A program made the translations under genes and the position numbers. A stretch of DNA of 64,000 nt from Clostridium sp. AWRP (lineage in GTDB: Bacteria > Bacillota > Clostridia > Clostridiales > Clostridiaceae), in NCBI RefSeq assembly GCF_004006395.2, contig NZ_CP029758.2, positions 434,001-498,000 on the forward strand, written 5' to 3'. Below are positions 44,006-53,558 of the stretch, piece after piece; position 1 is the stretch's first letter, and each line of letters starts with the position of its first letter. The notes beneath the pieces were generated by a model. The model was not told where the DNA came from and did no database searches. It worked only from the letters and a program-made list of their open reading frames with translations.

Positions 44006-45142
44006 ATGAATAAAATTAAAATATTAGCTTTCACAGCAGTAATAACACTTTGTACAAGCACTGCAGTTTTTGCAGATGGAAATACATTAGATATTGACAG
44101 TTTTATCAATACTGCTATTCAAAATTCTTATGATGTCAAAAGTGCAGATATTTCAATAAAACAGGCTCAAAACTCCTACACGAGTGATATAAAAAATGCA
44201 GCTTCTTATTCTGATCAATTAGACAAAGGTGGAGCAAATTTAGATAGATATACTAGATTGCAATTAATGGAAAATATGAGCGATACTCAACAGCAGGATA
44301 AGTTTTCTGAATATAAATACACTCAAATAAAAACTGTAGCTGAAAATCAGGTAAAGCTGTCTGCCTATAATCAATATACGACAATTATGAATGATAAAGA
44401 TGCAGTAGATTTGGAAAATCAAAAATTTAAAAATGCAGAAAAACAATATAATAGTGCACAGCTCAAATTAGGCCTTGGAACGATATCCCCTTCAGATGAA
44501 AAAAAGGCTGAAGCAGATTATATATCGGAAAAAAATCAACTTAGAAAATGTCAGAGACAGTATAATTCAGATATTCAGAGTTTAAATAAAATTGCAGGAA
44601 TTGATATATATACCCAGTATGCTATTCCGTTTAAAGACAAGCTTACGGAATCACCTTATATAAGAAATTATAATGAGTATTTAAATGATGCTCTGAAAAA
44701 TAGAGCGGAAGTTTTAATAGGACAGAAAAATATAGAACTTCAAAAATTCAAATATGATGTTGTAAATGGCATATTCTCTGATAAGCAAAGTGTTCCAAAT
44801 AGACTTGCTCAGGCAAATGTAGATAATGCTTCTGATAGTTTGGAGATTCAAAAATTGAATATAACTTCAGAGGTAAATAGCTTGTATAATGATCTTCAAG
44901 TTAAGACAAGAATACTTGGATCAAAAAAAGATGCCTTAAATTTAGCACAGACTAATTATAATACTGCACAGATAAAATATAATGTAGGGGTGCTAAGCAG
45001 GATAGATTTTGATACCCAGGCTGCTAATTTGAAGAGTGCACAAAATGATTTGAAATCTGCAGAAAGAAGTATATGGATGGCACAAACTAAGTTGGAATTA
45101 GCTTGTGGCGCAGGAAGTGATACTTCAAATTTATCTAATTAA
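44006..45142 (+). CDS. Exported TolC-like (outer membrane efflux family) protein
   Basis: 378 residues. A signal peptide (AVFA-D near residue 24) is followed by long amphipathic helices with the repeats typical of the OEP/TolC family (LDIDSFINTAIQNSYDV start; YNTAQIKYNVGVLSRIDFDTQAANLKSAQNDL near the C terminus). Classical TolC spans an outer membrane, which clostridia lack, so a different surface or periplasm-like role is likely. ATG 44006 follows GGAAGGAGG. The next gene, 31 nt downstream, encodes a second protein of the same kind, so they probably act together. Confidence 0.75.
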   Translation: MNKIKILAFTAVITLCTSTAVFADGNTLDIDSFINTAIQNSYDVKSADISIKQAQNSYTSDIKNAASYSDQLDKGGANLDRYTRLQLMENMSDTQQQDKFSEYKYTQIKTVAENQVKLSAYNQYTTIMNDKDAVDLENQKFKNAEKQYNSAQLKLGLGTISPSDEKKAEADYISEKNQLRKCQRQYNSDIQSLNKIAGIDIYTQYAIPFKDKLTESPYIRNYNEYLNDALKNRAEVLIGQKNIELQKFKYDVVNGIFSDKQSVPNRLAQANVDNASDSLEIQKLNITSEVNSLYNDLQVKTRILGSKKDALNLAQTNYNTAQIKYNVGVLSRIDFDTQAANLKSAQNDLKSAERSIWMAQTKLELACGAGSDTSNLSN

Positions 45143-45173
45143 TAGAAGCTTTCATATTGAAGGGGGAAAAAGG

Positions 45174-46316
45174 ATGAAAGGTAAATTAAGTATAGCAATT
45201 GGATTAGCATTAGCTTTTAGTATAAGTAGTACATGCTTTGCAGCAAATAATAGTACCATAACACCTGTAAATAGCATTACTGGTAATGCAACTTTAAGTT
45301 TGGATCAGGTACTTAATGATATAGAAAAAAATAGTGTATCTATCCAAACTAAAGAACAAAAAATACTTCTATATCAAAGACAATTTGACAGGGACAATAT
45401 GAATGCAGCTCTTATAAATAACAGTGGAACAAGTGAGGCTAATTATCCAAATGGACAATATGCAAATATAAAGCTTACTACAGATGTAATTCCAAAGGCA
45501 GATGAACAGAACATAAAAGACGCAAAACATGATAAGGATGATTCGCTGCAGAATCTTAAATTTTCTACAGAACAGCAGTATTTAAATGCTCTTACCAATG
45601 AGGATCAGATAAATACAATTAATGACCAGATAAAAAATGTTGAGGAACAAATTGCCCAGACCAAGGTGAAAATAGCAAATGGACAACTTACAAATAATGA
45701 CTTGCAGTCTTTACAAGTTCAGGAAAGTCAGCTTCAAGCCTCATTAAATCAGCCTAAAGCACAGTTTCAACAAAATTTATTGGCTATAAAGCAGACAATA
45801 AATATGGATCTTGATGGGGATTTGACTCTGGTTCCGACTGAAAAATCTTTTGTAAAATATAATGACAGCAATATAGAAGATAAGATTAATAAAGCAGTTG
45901 ACAGTAACTATAATATAGGGAAGATAGATAACAATCTGGATATACTTAGAATAAAGGAGAATATATATAAGCAGTATTCTCATAATGATGCATCAGGTGA
46001 GGTAAGTGCGGGACTTAGCATTGAAGATCTTGAAAATAGCCGTACTAATACTATATTGACTATTAAAACTAATTTGTGGAATGGCTACTATGGATTAAAA
46101 ACTTTAGAGGATGCTATAGAAACTGAACAAGCAAAAGTAGCAAGTGCTCAGTCAACTTACGATACTACGGAAGCAAAGGTTCAACAGGGAGTTGCCGTGC
46201 AGCTTCAAGCAGATTCTGCAGCTCTTGCACTTAAAAGTGAAAAAATTAATTTAAAAAATGCTATAAACAATTATGTGGTAGCAGTAGAGCAATTTGAATA
46301 TAACTTAACACAATAA
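45174..46316 (+). CDS. Second exported TolC-like protein
   Basis: 380 residues. It has a signal peptide (TCFA-A near residue 24) and TolC-family helical repeats (LSLDQVLNDIEKNSVSIQ near the start; STYDTTEAKVQQGVAVQLQADSA near the end) with two long coiled coils. It is a diverged partner of the preceding gene, not a copy. ATG 45174 follows AGGGGGAAAAAGG; longer in-frame reading upstream overlaps the first gene and lacks a signal-like start. A terminator follows. Confidence 0.75.
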   Translation: MKGKLSIAIGLALAFSISSTCFAANNSTITPVNSITGNATLSLDQVLNDIEKNSVSIQTKEQKILLYQRQFDRDNMNAALINNSGTSEANYPNGQYANIKLTTDVIPKADEQNIKDAKHDKDDSLQNLKFSTEQQYLNALTNEDQINTINDQIKNVEEQIAQTKVKIANGQLTNNDLQSLQVQESQLQASLNQPKAQFQQNLLAIKQTINMDLDGDLTLVPTEKSFVKYNDSNIEDKINKAVDSNYNIGKIDNNLDILRIKENIYKQYSHNDASGEVSAGLSIEDLENSRTNTILTIKTNLWNGYYGLKTLEDAIETEQAKVASAQSTYDTTEAKVQQGVAVQLQADSAALALKSEKINLKNAINNYVVAVEQFEYNLTQ

Positions 46317-46333
46317 TTTTACAGACAATATTT

Positions 46334-46375
46334 AAAAACTATGCTAGATAATATTTAGCATAGTTTTATTTTTGT
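46334..46375 (+). terminator. Rho-independent terminator of the TolC-like pair
   Basis: AAAACTATGCTA and TAGCATAGTTTT arms around GATAATATT, followed by ATTTTTG. Confidence 0.88.
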
Positions 46376-46472
46376 AGAAAATTAAATTTTTATTAAAATA
46401 AATAGAAATACTATAAAATTGAATCATATATGATAAAATGAGATTTGAAATAATTATATGGAGAGTGATAAT

Positions 46473-46880
46473 GTGAAACACAATTTTAAAAAATTAGGAA
46501 TACTTGCATTGATGTTAACACTGCTTATATCTCTATCGGGATGTTCCTTTGGAAAACAATCTTCCCAAAATGATGCTTCAAAAATTGCGGCGGAAAAACA
46601 GAAGGAGGCAGCAAAACAGAAAGAAGCAGCTAAGATAACAACAGATACAGACAAGACAGCTCAGCTTAAGAAGGAAAAAGCTATATTTAATGGACAGGTA
46701 TATGTACAAAATAACAGAGCCATAGCTACAATGGTAATTAAAAGTGGAGTTAGTGACAAAGAAGCTAAAGATCTTGCACAAAAATATGCCCAGGATTTAA
46801 AGAAAAAATATAAGAATATGCAGGTAAATGTAATGGCTGTAAGAGATAATAAAAGTATAGTTAATTTGACTGTAAAGTAA
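46473..46880 (+). CDS. Small lipoprotein of unknown function
   Basis: 135 residues. The lipobox is LSGC with Cys24, after a basic N terminus and hydrophobic core, so it should be lipid-anchored on the outer face of the membrane. Next come a Lys/Ala/Glu-rich helix (about 40-65) and a compact C-terminal domain (about 70-135) with VYVQNNRAIATMVIK and a helix, giving a beta-alpha pattern. No family is named with confidence. GTG 46473 is preferred (GGAGAG 7 nt upstream); ATG 46458 lies before the site. Confidence 0.7.
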   Translation: MKHNFKKLGILALMLTLLISLSGCSFGKQSSQNDASKIAAEKQKEAAKQKEAAKITTDTDKTAQLKKEKAIFNGQVYVQNNRAIATMVIKSGVSDKEAKDLAQKYAQDLKKKYKNMQVNVMAVRDNKSIVNLTVK

Positions 46881-46898
46881 TGCAGAATACTATAATGT

Positions 46899-46995
46899 AA
46901 GAATTAATAATGAAGAATTAATAGTGAAAGATGATTTTTAGCTGTTACAAAAAATCCACATTAACTATTAATTCTTCATTCTTAACTATTAATTA
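46899..46995. repeat. MITE-like element with inverted ends
   Basis: AAGAATTAATAATGAAGAAT and AATAGTGAA at the left are mirrored by TTAACTATTAATTCTTCATT at the right. The core GATTTTTAGCTGTTACAAA then AAAATCCACAT is shared with 27047-27236 and 9539-9610. It lies between the lipoprotein and the convergent WG-repeat gene; a small TCTCAAT/ATTGAGA hairpin follows at 47011-47033. Confidence 0.6.
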
Positions 46996-47038
46996 AAAAA
47001 GCTTTGCGTCTCAATATTTCTAAATTGAGAATTCCATA

Positions 47039-48796
47039 CTAGTTATTTAATACTTGAAAGCACATTTCTGTAACATTAGGTTTTAATTTATTTCTTCCCA
47101 TATCCTGTATGTTGTATTTGCCGTTACTTAAGACTGTAATGGTATATGTTTCTCCAGGGGTATAGCCATTAGAGGGTGGATTTATCACTATAGTATCAGG
47201 GCTTTCAAAAGTAAAGGAAACATTTACGCATTTTTTGCTGCTGTCAGTAACACTAATATTGTCTGTCATAGTCATGTCTATGTCATTTAGAACTGTATCG
47301 TCTTTGTTTGAGAGAGTGTGTCTTCCATCTATGGCTTTAGAAAATTTTATTTTCCAGGTTTTAAAAGGATCATTTATTACAGTGTTTGGTATGGATTTTA
47401 TATCTGTATTTTTTATTATATTACACTTGCCATCTTTTACAGCAAGGGAACAGCCTTCATTAAAACTGGAGGCACTATCAAAATTATAGGTGATAAAAGT
47501 GGAGCCAAGTCTGTCAATGTAACCCCATTTTATATACTTTTCTTTGAGTTCTGAGTCATCAGAATTTTCAACAGAAGAAGAACCAGTATTTTTTTTTACC
47601 ACAGCATATCCTTCATTAAAATCTGAGGCATTATCAAATATAGGACTTATTACCACGTCACCTTTTGAGTTTATAAATCCATATTTTCCATCCTTTTTCA
47701 CCATTGCCATACCTTCCTTGAAAGCATACACTTTGTCCAATTGAGATTCGTGAGTTAATTCTCCTTTTTTATCTATGAATCCATACTGATCATGTGAACA
47801 TACAATGGCTTTTCCTTCTTGAAAAGTATCTATCCAAGTAAATTGTGGACTAACAATTATTTTGCCTGTAGAATTAGTTATACCATATTGACCGTTTTCA
47901 ACTATTTGGCACATTCCGTCATCTTCAGGTATTATGCTGTCATAATTTAAATCCAGAATTAAGTTCCCTTTTTTATCTATGGCACCATATTTATCTCCAC
48001 TTGATATTTTTATTAAATTATTGTTTAAATATGATATGTCAGTGTATTTAGGTTCTAAAACTATTTTTTCATTCATATCTGAAAGACCCCAGTGTTTATC
48101 CTTTTTAACAGGAACAAGTCCGAGAACTGGAGATTTTATTTCATCAAAATTAAAGGATGTGAAGTTCCCCGACTTGCCTATAATACCCCAGGTATTTCCT
48201 TTTTTTACAGCAGCATATCCATCGTTAAAATCATAGGCATTATTATAATTACATCCAGAAAGTAAAGTGCCATCACTTTTTAAAAATCCATAACTATTGC
48301 CTTCCCTAACTCTCATAAGACTGTTATAAAATCCATAAATTGCATCAAACTGTGGCTCAGTTACAATTTTACCCGAGCTATTTATTAAACCCCATTTGGA
48401 ATTTTGTTTTACAGCAGCTAGTCCATTTGCAAAAAAGTCTGAAACTTCTTCAAATTGTGGTTCTACTACAACGGATCCATTTTCATTGACAAATCCAAAT
48501 TTAGAACCTTTGGCAATTTTTGCATATCCGTTTTTAAAGGAAGATATGGAGGTAAATTTGGCTGGCAATTTTACTTTACCGTCTTTGTCAATTAATCCAT
48601 AAAAATTGTTATTTTGAAATTTTGCAAGGTTTGTTTCAAAGGCATATACATTTGTACAGGATACATTTAAATCTGTAATTGAATGATTTAAGTTGTTTGA
48701 TGCTGACACTTTTGGTGAGTTGAAGATAAACCCAGTGCTGGTTGAAAGCATAAAAGTAAACATTAAGCTTAAATATTTTTTAGATACTTTTTTCAA
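47039..48796 (-). CDS. Exported WG-repeat protein
   Basis: 585 residues. After a signal peptide (VSA-S near residue 33) come at least eight WG repeats (about residues 55-460), each like YGFVNENG followed by a short linker and PQF. WG repeats form beta-hairpin arrays of unknown function and are common in surface proteins of Firmicutes. The last 110 residues (about 475-585) look like an SbsA-type Ig domain (FSKAIDGRHTL and YTPGETYTITV). TTG 48796 is the start, 7 nt after GGAGGG. Confidence 0.83.
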   Translation of the reverse strand: MKKVSKKYLSLMFTFMLSTSTGFIFNSPKVSASNNLNHSITDLNVSCTNVYAFETNLAKFQNNNFYGLIDKDGKVKLPAKFTSISSFKNGYAKIAKGSKFGFVNENGSVVVEPQFEEVSDFFANGLAAVKQNSKWGLINSSGKIVTEPQFDAIYGFYNSLMRVREGNSYGFLKSDGTLLSGCNYNNAYDFNDGYAAVKKGNTWGIIGKSGNFTSFNFDEIKSPVLGLVPVKKDKHWGLSDMNEKIVLEPKYTDISYLNNNLIKISSGDKYGAIDKKGNLILDLNYDSIIPEDDGMCQIVENGQYGITNSTGKIIVSPQFTWIDTFQEGKAIVCSHDQYGFIDKKGELTHESQLDKVYAFKEGMAMVKKDGKYGFINSKGDVVISPIFDNASDFNEGYAVVKKNTGSSSVENSDDSELKEKYIKWGYIDRLGSTFITYNFDSASSFNEGCSLAVKDGKCNIIKNTDIKSIPNTVINDPFKTWKIKFSKAIDGRHTLSNKDDTVLNDIDMTMTDNISVTDSSKKCVNVSFTFESPDTIVINPPSNGYTPGETYTITVLSNGKYNIQDMGRNKLKPNVTEMCFQVLNN

Positions 48797-49020
48797 AGTT
48801 CTTCCCTCCTTAAATATATTTTTAGCTTATTATACCATTTATATTATGTTATTAGAATTAGCATCAATAAAATTTATCCCCTTGGAATTTACTTATGGAA
48901 AAGTTGCCATCGTTTTACTACAGATTGAAAATTGACAACTTAAAATGGTAATGATATATTTAACTAAGATATCATTAAAATGATTAACAACTATTTATTA
49001 TATGGATTTGGAGGTATAAA

Positions 49021-49893
49021 ATGGTTAAAAAAGCACAGAAAGATAGGGCACAGGACAGTGAAGAATATGTTTCAACAGTTCTTTCACTTTTAGATGAAGA
49101 AGAAAATGTAGTTTCAGATGTGCAAAAAGAGATTTTTGAAGATGAAATAAAAGAATTACCACCCATAAAAGAGGGACAACTTAATGTATCAGGTGTATAT
49201 GCTTATGATTTAGGAGACAAGCTTGAAGTTAAAATATATGTAAGAAATGGCCTTTCAGATAAATTGAATTTACGGATGATACCTTTTGTAATTAAGAACT
49301 CTAAAGGAGATATTCTGGCAGCACAGCAATTTAATTTAGCTTGTCTTGGAGAACTGCCACCTCATTCTGCAAGACCTATAAAACTTTATTTTGACAAAAA
49401 AAATGTTAAAGTAGATAAGATACCTCAGGACGATTGGCAGGTTGCTTTAAATGGAGAGTTTAATGTTACATCTACTGTAAGACCTATATATGAAGGCCTT
49501 CCTGTAGGAATGAAAGATGAAGACAAACTGGTTTTTAATAAGTTTTTAGCTGAACTTCCTGAAATGGAAGAAGGAGAATTTAGTATATCAACTTTTAGTA
49601 TTGGAATTCAAACAAATGGTAACATTTTAGTAACTGCTGTTATGAGAAATGCTGCAAATCAGCCTATTACTATAAGCAAAATACCTATGACTGTACTGGA
49701 TGCTAAAAAGAGAGCTGTTAAATCTGAAAGTTTTGAGTTGAAAGATTTTACAGTAAGTCCTTGTAGGGCAAAGATATGTAATTTTGCATTTCCTACAGAT
49801 GTACATCCGGAACAAAATCAGGCTCTAGATGGGTGGTCTGTGGCATATAAGCTTGTTAAGATAAACGGTAAGGTCAATGTAAAAAGAAAATAA
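49021..49893 (+). CDS. SLAP-domain protein, probable S-layer assembly factor
   Basis: 290 residues, no signal peptide, acidic N-terminal 45 residues. Two related domains follow: about 48-165 (LPPIKEGQLNVSGVYAYD, IYVRNGLSD, LGELPPHSARP) and about 178-290 (LPEMEEGEFSISTFSIG, VMRNAANQP). This tandem arrangement fits the SLAP domain of Firmicute S-layer assembly proteins, which in Bacillus anthracis work with SecA2 in S-layer export. No secA2 gene is in the window. It lies just upstream of two CWB2 genes, which supports a surface-export role. ATG 49021 follows GGAGGT. Confidence 0.72.
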   Translation: MVKKAQKDRAQDSEEYVSTVLSLLDEEENVVSDVQKEIFEDEIKELPPIKEGQLNVSGVYAYDLGDKLEVKIYVRNGLSDKLNLRMIPFVIKNSKGDILAAQQFNLACLGELPPHSARPIKLYFDKKNVKVDKIPQDDWQVALNGEFNVTSTVRPIYEGLPVGMKDEDKLVFNKFLAELPEMEEGEFSISTFSIGIQTNGNILVTAVMRNAANQPITISKIPMTVLDAKKRAVKSESFELKDFTVSPCRAKICNFAFPTDVHPEQNQALDGWSVAYKLVKINGKVNVKRK

Positions 49894-50081
49894 TTTTTAC
49901 AATTCCCTATAGAAAATTGCAAATTATACGAATATAAAAATGTGCATAATTTTTAAGTAACATTTAAAAAAATGTGTATTTGAACTATAATGTATATGTA
50001 ACAAATTGTAAAGAAATGAATTGTTCAATGTTGTGTTAGATTATTTATGAAGAAATATATGATAATTTGGAGGGATTATTT

Positions 50082-51887
50082 ATGCAGAAAAAAAGCAAAA
50101 AGGTTCTGTCAGCTTGCAGTATAGCATCTTTACTTGTGACGACTACGGCAGTTTCCACAGGTGTAAAGGCTGCAGATTCTGGTGTGAACAGAGTAGGTGG
50201 GACTAACAGATATGAAACAGCTACAAAAGTGGCTGATTCGGGTTGGACTTCATCAGATTATGCTATAGTGGCAAATGGAGAAGGTTATGCAGATGCACTT
50301 TGTGCTACGCCGCTTGCAAAAGCCAACAATGCACCTATACTTTTAACTACAGGTGACAGCAGTAATGCTTTAGAGCAAAATACATTAAATGAACTTAAAA
50401 AATTAAACGTAAAACATGTAATTGTAGTTGGAGGAACAGGAGTAGTACCTGACAGTGTTTTAAATAGCATAAAAGCACAGGTAACTGATGTAGAAAGAAT
50501 AGGTGGACAAGATAGATATGAAACTTCTGTAAAAATAGCAGAAAAGATTGGAACACCTACGAAAGCAGTTATTGCCAGCGGAGAAGGTTATGCAGATGCC
50601 CTTTCAGCAGGTCCTGCTGCAGCTATAAACGGAATGCCTATACTTTTAAGTAGAGCAGGTAGTTTACCAGATACAGTATCAAACTATATTAAAGCACATT
50701 TACAAATAACTCAAACTTATGTAATAGGTGGTATAGCATCTATAAGTGATTCTATTTTAAACTCACTTCCATCAGCAAAAAGATTAGGTGGACAAACTAG
50801 ATATGATACAAATGTAGCTGTACTCAGAGAATTTGCTTCAAGCTTTAATTTCAACAGTATGTATGCAGCACTTGGAGATGGACCTTTAGGCAATGAATTT
50901 GCAGACGCACTTACAGGTGGAGCACTTGCTGCTAAACTTGGGAATCCTCTTGTAATAACAGGAAAAACAATAAGTTCTGCTACTTCAAGTTTTCTTAAGG
51001 AAAAGGGACTTACAAATAGTACTCTTACAGTATTAGGAGGAGCAGGTAGCATACCTGATTCAGTTGCAAGTGATATTAAAGGTGATATGGGAAATTCATC
51101 AACAACACCAGGTGGTGGCAACGGTGGTAGCAGTGGATCAAGTGTACCTCTTAGTGGTGCTTTGTTAAATGGTTCAATAGTTAATAATGACAATTATAAA
51201 CAATTTGTGAAAGATCTAAATACAGGTAAGTATTACAATGAATTTTTTACAATAAAACCAAATGAAGGTTCTAACGATACATCTATAAGTGTACAATTAA
51301 AGAAAAATGATAGAAGTGTTGAAGACATATTTGTAGATGCACAAAATAAATATCTAGTTGACGGAAAACTTACTGATAGTGATATTCAGGCTATAAAGGA
51401 TAATGTGGATAAAGCTAATGCTAAATTAGATTTGGTATATAATAAACAATTATTAGGAAGTTTAACTATAGGAAATAGCAATAAAGACTTAAAAACATTT
51501 TTATCAAGTCTAGGATCAAAATATTTCCTTACTGATGGTTCGGGACATTTAGATAAAGATTATATAGTGAATAAGATAACTACAGATTTACCTAAATATA
51601 ATACTGCTAGTGGATATGAAACGTTTAAAAATGATTTAACTACGAAAATAAGTAACTATTTTAAGAATGATTCTTCTAAAGATACAATTGTTAAATATCA
51701 CGGGTATACCTTAGGTAATATATATAAGGATAGTACAGAAATGTTTGATTCTGGATGGTCACATGAAACTAATGCAAATAAATTAGTGGATATAATTTTG
51801 CCAAGTAGTAGAGTTGGTGGAACATATACTATTAATTTTGCTAATAGTGCTGGACATCTTATAATAGACGTATCTAATATTAACTAA
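50082..51887 (+). CDS. CWB2 surface protein with unknown C-terminal domain
   Basis: 601 residues. A signal peptide (VKA-A near residue 29) is followed by three CWB2 repeats (about 33-335; RVGGTNRYETA, RIGGQDRYETS, RLGGQTRYDTN), a Gly/Ser-rich linker (about 340-357), and a C-terminal region of about 240 residues with no recognised family. ATG 50082 follows GGAGGG, and a terminator follows the stop. The promoter region has TATAAT at 49986 but no clear -35. It is probably anchored on the wall with the C-terminal domain exposed. Confidence 0.85.
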   Translation: MQKKSKKVLSACSIASLLVTTTAVSTGVKAADSGVNRVGGTNRYETATKVADSGWTSSDYAIVANGEGYADALCATPLAKANNAPILLTTGDSSNALEQNTLNELKKLNVKHVIVVGGTGVVPDSVLNSIKAQVTDVERIGGQDRYETSVKIAEKIGTPTKAVIASGEGYADALSAGPAAAINGMPILLSRAGSLPDTVSNYIKAHLQITQTYVIGGIASISDSILNSLPSAKRLGGQTRYDTNVAVLREFASSFNFNSMYAALGDGPLGNEFADALTGGALAAKLGNPLVITGKTISSATSSFLKEKGLTNSTLTVLGGAGSIPDSVASDIKGDMGNSSTTPGGGNGGSSGSSVPLSGALLNGSIVNNDNYKQFVKDLNTGKYYNEFFTIKPNEGSNDTSISVQLKKNDRSVEDIFVDAQNKYLVDGKLTDSDIQAIKDNVDKANAKLDLVYNKQLLGSLTIGNSNKDLKTFLSSLGSKYFLTDGSGHLDKDYIVNKITTDLPKYNTASGYETFKNDLTTKISNYFKNDSSKDTIVKYHGYTLGNIYKDSTEMFDSGWSHETNANKLVDIILPSSRVGGTYTINFANSAGHLIIDVSNIN

Positions 51888-51900
51888 AACTGAAAAGTTC

Positions 51901-51935
51901 AATAAAACTCAGGCCTAAAACCTGAGTTTTATTAA
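51901..51935 (+). terminator. Rho-independent terminator
   Basis: ATAAAACTCAGG, loop, CCTGAGTTTTAT, directly after the CWB2 gene; the right arm provides the T-run. Confidence 0.85.
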
Positions 51936-52024
51936 TAAGTATAAATATAATAGAAAATCTTAAAATTACCACAACATGCAAGACAATAGTGGTAGACAAA
52001 ATAAATTTTAAGACTTACTATTAA

Positions 52025-52060
52025 ATTGAGAACTGAATTGTGAAATGTGAATTGTGAATT
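52025..52060 (+). repeat. 7-nt tandem repeat array before a CWB2 gene
   Basis: Units such as TTGAGAA, TTGTGAA and TTGTGAA end 6 nt before the AAGGGGGA site of the gene at 52078. Confidence 0.6.
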
Positions 52061-52077
52061 AAATAAGGGGGATACTT

Positions 52078-53412
52078 ATGTTACGAAGAAATAAAATAAT
52101 TTCAAAACTAATACTTGGCGTTTTTCTTGCCTCCTCTACAGTATTTGCTGCAGGGCAAAATGTATTTGCAGCATCGAGTAGATTATGGGGACAGGATAGA
52201 TATGCAACTTCTACTGCGGTATCTAAAAATAGTTGGGGATCTTCTGACTACGTAGTACTTGCCAGTGGAGAAGGCTATGCAGATGCCCTCTGTGCAGCAC
52301 CTGTTGCAAAAAAATACAGTGCACCTATACTCTTGACTGGAAGCAAAGAGTTAAATGAAGGTGTGAAAAGTGAAATAGCAAGACTTAAGGCAACTCATGT
52401 AATAGAAATAGGTGGAGAAGCCTCCATTTCAAGTGATATAGAAAATGAACTAAAGTCCATGAAACTTAATGTACAGCGTTTAGGAGGACAAAATAGATTT
52501 GAGACTTCTGTAGTTGTGGCAAATTCTCTGGGAAATGTTACTAAAGCAGTTGTAACTTCAGGATATGGATTTGCAGATGCCCTCTCCATTGCCCCTATAG
52601 CTGCAGAGCAGGGTATGCCAATACTTTTGACGGGAAAGGACTCACTGTCTGATGCTGTACAGAATTATATAAATCAGAATAAAGGTTCTATAAAGAATTC
52701 CTATGTAATAGGTGGAGAAGGAGTTATAAGTGACAGCGCTATTTCAGGACTGCCTGCAGTGGCTAGAATAAGCGGCCAAAATAGATTTGATACCAATGTA
52801 AAGGTATTGTCTTATTTTAAAGGCAGCATTGACTTTAATAAATTATATGTAGTTAAAGCAGATGGGCCTACTGGAAATGAATTTGCAGATGCTCTTTCCG
52901 GATCTGCAGCTGCAGCAAAAACATCTTCACCTATAATTTTGACTTACAACACACTTTATTCTGGAATGGAAGACTTTATAAAATCAAACGTGCCTAAAAC
53001 TGCAAGTGTTACAGCTATTGGTGGAGCCGCAGCAGTTCCTGATAGTTTGGTAAGTGTTGTAGAGCAGACTGTATCAGGAATAAGCATACAAAATCCTCCA
53101 ACACCTGTAGGAGGGTCATCTTCTTCTGATGATGCCAATTTGAGTTCGGTATTAAGTAAACTTAAATCTATGGATACTTCTAAATTGGATAATAATCAAA
53201 AAACCATAATTTCAGATATTATAACTGCTTTAGACAAATATGAGGCAGATTCAAATTATAACTATAATGCAGATGCAAACAATGTAAAACAGCTTTATAA
53301 TAACCTTACACATGATGAAAAGAGCAGCCTTCAAACTGCTGTGGTAAATGCAGGGGTAAGCATTTCAGAAGGCATTACACTTGCTAATAAGTTTGGATTA
53401 TATCAGAAATAA
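52078..53412 (+). CDS. CWB2 surface protein with small shared C-terminal domain
   Basis: 444 residues. There is a signal peptide (VFA-A near residue 30), then three CWB2 repeats (about 33-335), a short Pro/Ser linker and a C-terminal helical domain of about 85 residues. That domain resembles the C terminus of the neighbouring membrane protein at 53559 (shared NYN/SYN, V-x-x-x-YN-x-L, EK-x-x-L and S-x-x-IS patterns). The two proteins may therefore contact the same partner. ATG 52078 follows AAGGGGGA. Confidence 0.85.
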   Translation: MLRRNKIISKLILGVFLASSTVFAAGQNVFAASSRLWGQDRYATSTAVSKNSWGSSDYVVLASGEGYADALCAAPVAKKYSAPILLTGSKELNEGVKSEIARLKATHVIEIGGEASISSDIENELKSMKLNVQRLGGQNRFETSVVVANSLGNVTKAVVTSGYGFADALSIAPIAAEQGMPILLTGKDSLSDAVQNYINQNKGSIKNSYVIGGEGVISDSAISGLPAVARISGQNRFDTNVKVLSYFKGSIDFNKLYVVKADGPTGNEFADALSGSAAAAKTSSPIILTYNTLYSGMEDFIKSNVPKTASVTAIGGAAAVPDSLVSVVEQTVSGISIQNPPTPVGGSSSSDDANLSSVLSKLKSMDTSKLDNNQKTIISDIITALDKYEADSNYNYNADANNVKQLYNNLTHDEKSSLQTAVVNAGVSISEGITLANKFGLYQK

Positions 53413-53558
53413 ATTTGGATTAGTTGGATTATAAAGTTTTAATTTACACCAATTAAATAAAATTCTTTTGTAAATAAGTTATCTTTAAATATGTTATAAT
53501 AAGTGATGTATTTAAGGATAACTTATTAAATCATTTTTAAATTTTAGGAGAAAATAGT

